NCBI GenBank assembly: GCA_025449615.1 | Contig: JANWJA010000015.1 | Coordinates: 1 to 6,508 of the forward strand | DNA: 6,508 bases | Source of the DNA: Methyloceanibacter sp. | GTDB taxonomy: Bacteria; Pseudomonadota; Alphaproteobacteria; Rhizobiales; Methyloligellaceae | Direction: 5' to 3' | Part shown: positions 5,543 to 6,508 of the stretch, piece after piece | Numbering within the stretch: position 1 is the first letter of the stretch | How the letters are laid out: each line of letters opens with the position of its first letter | The notes under the pieces: model-generated | Told to the model about the DNA's origin: nothing | The model's input: the letters and a program-made list of their open reading frames with translations, nothing else | Databases searched by the model: none | Position numbers and translations under genes: made by a program

Positions 5543-5934
5543 TATGCCGGTTGGACCGAGGTCACCCGGAACGTGTGCAGTTCGCCGCGTTCATCGGCGA
5601 TAGAGACATATTCGCCGGGTGCAAACTTATGGGCGCCGAAGCGATAGCCCGACTCGTCGTCATCATCGCGCTGGGGATCGTAGTCGAACATCCACCGGGC
5701 ATGCTCGGCACCGCCCGGCTTATGGACCAAGCGTCCGGTTTGGTCCTCCTCACCTTGCCAAAATCGGCGAACGCGACATTGGTCGCGATGGGCCTTCCAA
5801 GCCTCGGGATCGATATGTCCCTCGGCGTCCAACGGAGCAACGAACTGATAGCCGTGATTGGATGATCCCGAGGGATGCTGCTTGGAGCGGGCAAGCTGGA
5901 GGCGGATGGATTTTAAGGGGCGAGAATTGTTCAT
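5542..5934 (-). CDS. Uncharacterised small protein with a FixK-type promoter
   Basis: A 130-residue soluble protein whose function I do not recognise. It has no signal peptide or membrane segment. It begins basic (MNNSRPLKSIRLQLARSK). A block HGYQFVAPLDAEGHIDPEAWKAHRDQCRVRRFW follows, then GRLVHKPGGAEHARWMFDYD. A very acidic stretch (QRDDDDESGYRFG, residues 88-100) comes next, and the protein ends in a strand-rich part, KFAPGEYVSIADERGELHTFRVTSVQPA. It has a single cysteine (C53). I believe similar proteins occur in other rhizobia-like alphaproteobacteria, but this is from memory. The ATG at 5934 is fixed by AAGGAG 6 nt upstream (5941-5946); an in-frame ATG at 6096 would put two FNR/FixK boxes inside the gene. 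The box at 5983-5996 is centred 55.5 bp upstream, predicting a leader of about 14 nt and induction at low oxygen. Confidence 0.85.
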   Translation of the reverse strand: MNNSRPLKSIRLQLARSKQHPSGSSNHGYQFVAPLDAEGHIDPEAWKAHRDQCRVRRFWQGEEDQTGRLVHKPGGAEHARWMFDYDPQRDDDDESGYRFGAHKFAPGEYVSIADERGELHTFRVTSVQPA

Positions 5935-5940
5935 GGGCAA

Positions 5941-5970
5941 CTCCTTGTGTTGAAACACTGACGCAAGGAG
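5941..5970. repeat. Inverted repeat over the ribosome binding site and predicted -10 region
   Basis: CTCCTTG (5941-5947) and CAAGGAG (5964-5970) form a perfect 7-bp inverted repeat 16 bp apart. Nested inside is GTGT-TGAA-ACAC (5947-5958). The left arm is the ribosome binding site of the minus-strand 130-residue gene, and the middle is where its -10 element should be. It could be an operator for a second regulator. It could act as an mRNA hairpin only if transcription starts upstream of 5970, which the FixK-type spacing does not predict. Confidence 0.4.
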
Positions 5971-5982
5971 CGAACGTCTTCT

Positions 5983-5996
5983 TTGATCTCGATCAA
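5983..5996 (-). promoter_or_regulatory. FNR/FixK-type box for the 130-residue protein gene
   Basis: TTGATCTCGATCAA matches TTGAT-N4-ATCAA perfectly and is flanked by a further T and A. Its centre is 55.5 bp upstream of the start at 5934, so class II geometry gives a transcript start near 5948. The divergent CBS gene has its own box, so this one is assigned to the minus strand. Confidence 0.8.
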
Positions 5997-6082
5997 ACTC
6001 GCTTACGACGCTGAAGAGGCGGATTGCGTCGAATGTCTTGCATGCCGAGCGCACGGCGGACCCTGCGGATGTCGTGTCGTGA

Positions 6083-6096
6083 TTGATATGGATCAA
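6083..6096 (+). promoter_or_regulatory. FNR/FixK-type box for the second CBS gene
   Basis: TTGATATGGATCAA matches TTGAT-N4-ATCAA perfectly. Its centre is 60.5 bp before the ATG at 6150, predicting a transcript start near 6131 and a leader of about 19 nt. It lies exactly 100 bp from the box at 5983-5996, with the two start codons outside the pair. Confidence 0.82.
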
Positions 6097-6149
6097 AAAA
6101 GAAGGACAAACACGGCCTACGGTGACCGCAGAGAGAATGGAGCATCGCC

Positions 6150-6508
6150 ATGAAAGTCAGAGACATCATGACCTCCCCCGTGATATCGGTCGCGCCTGAC
6201 AGCACCGTCTTGGAGGCCGTCCGCATCATGCTGCAGCGGCACATCAGCGGTTTGCCCGTGATCGAAAAAGGCGGTGAGCTCGTCGGCATCGTAACGGAAG
6301 GCGACTTTCTCCGGCGCGCCGAAACCGGGACCCAGCGCCGGCGACCGCGCTGGCTGGAATACCTGGTGGGACCCGGCCGGCTTGCGGATGAATACACCCG
6401 CTCCCATGGGCGCAAGGTCTACGAGATCATGACATTCGGCGCGCTGACCGTCACCGAGGACACTCCGCTCGACGAGGTCGTGCGACTGATGGAGAAGCGG
6501 CGCATCAA
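6150..6508 (+). CDS. CBS-domain protein, cut by the window end
   Basis: The first 119 residues are present and the frame is still open at the last base. CBS motif 1 covers about residues 5-58 (VISVAPDSTV, ISGLPVIEKGGELVGIVTEGDF). A second CBS motif begins near 92 (IMTFGALTVTEDTPLDEVVRLMEKRRI) and is truncated. It aligns without gaps to residues 1-119 of the CBS-BON protein at 536; a hand count gives 55 identities in 119, including the linker RRRP-x-WL and the H/R-rich stretch before motif 2. By this likeness a C-terminal BON domain may follow beyond the window, but that cannot be seen. The ATG at 6150 has GGAG 7 nt upstream (6139-6142) and a FixK/FNR box further up. The probable role is adenine-nucleotide sensing under oxygen limitation, inferred from the family and context. 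Confidence 0.92.
   Translation, partial: MKVRDIMTSPVISVAPDSTVLEAVRIMLQRHISGLPVIEKGGELVGIVTEGDFLRRAETGTQRRRPRWLEYLVGPGRLADEYTRSHGRKVYEIMTFGALTVTEDTPLDEVVRLMEKRRI

Overview
The window looks like a piece of an alphaproteobacterial chromosome, most plausibly from the Bradyrhizobium/Rhodopseudomonas/Nitrobacter group (Nitrobacteraceae). The reasons are high GC in coding sequence, two tandem universal stress proteins with the YGHSRLGE...FGG(V/M)TR and SPICCL signatures, CBS and CBS-BON proteins, a VIT-family transporter, and perfect FNR/FixK-type boxes (TTGAT-N4-ATCAA). The genus is inferred from family resemblance and was not tested by a search. No mobile element, tRNA, rRNA or CRISPR array was seen.

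Layout. At the left edge a strong hairpin (50-73) lies just beyond the end of a small exported cytochrome c on the minus strand (80-403). A FixK/FNR box (465-478) sits between it and a divergent CBS-CBS-BON protein (536-1228), which is followed on the same strand by a tandem universal stress protein (1361-2182). The middle is different in character: a small helix-turn-helix protein (2405-2629) with an inverted repeat over its start, an AT-richer spacer, and an uncharacterised membrane protein with a coiled coil and a Cys-x2-Cys motif (2879-3466). The ribosome binding site of the membrane protein lies in a perfect hairpin. Convergent to it is a VIT/CCC1-like metal transporter on the minus strand (3574-4275). 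A second box (4499-4512) precedes a second tandem universal stress protein (GTG start at 4570, ending 5385). Convergent to that is a 130-residue uncharacterised protein on the minus strand (5542-5934). It is divergent from a second CBS protein (6150 to beyond the window end), and two further boxes 100 bp apart lie between them, one for each gene.

How it fits together. The four boxes match the 14-bp consensus at every specified position. Each lies with its centre about 55-69 bp upstream of a start codon, where a class II FNR/FixK activator would place the transcript start 14-27 nt before the gene. The window therefore reads as an oxygen-limitation (FixK/FNR) stress cluster: a c-type cytochrome, two CBS proteins (typical adenylate sensors), two universal stress proteins (typically ATP-binding) and one small protein of unknown role. 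The transporter, the helix-turn-helix protein and the membrane protein have no such box and may be unrelated passengers. The regulatory reading is inference from motif and spacing; the regulator itself is not in the window.
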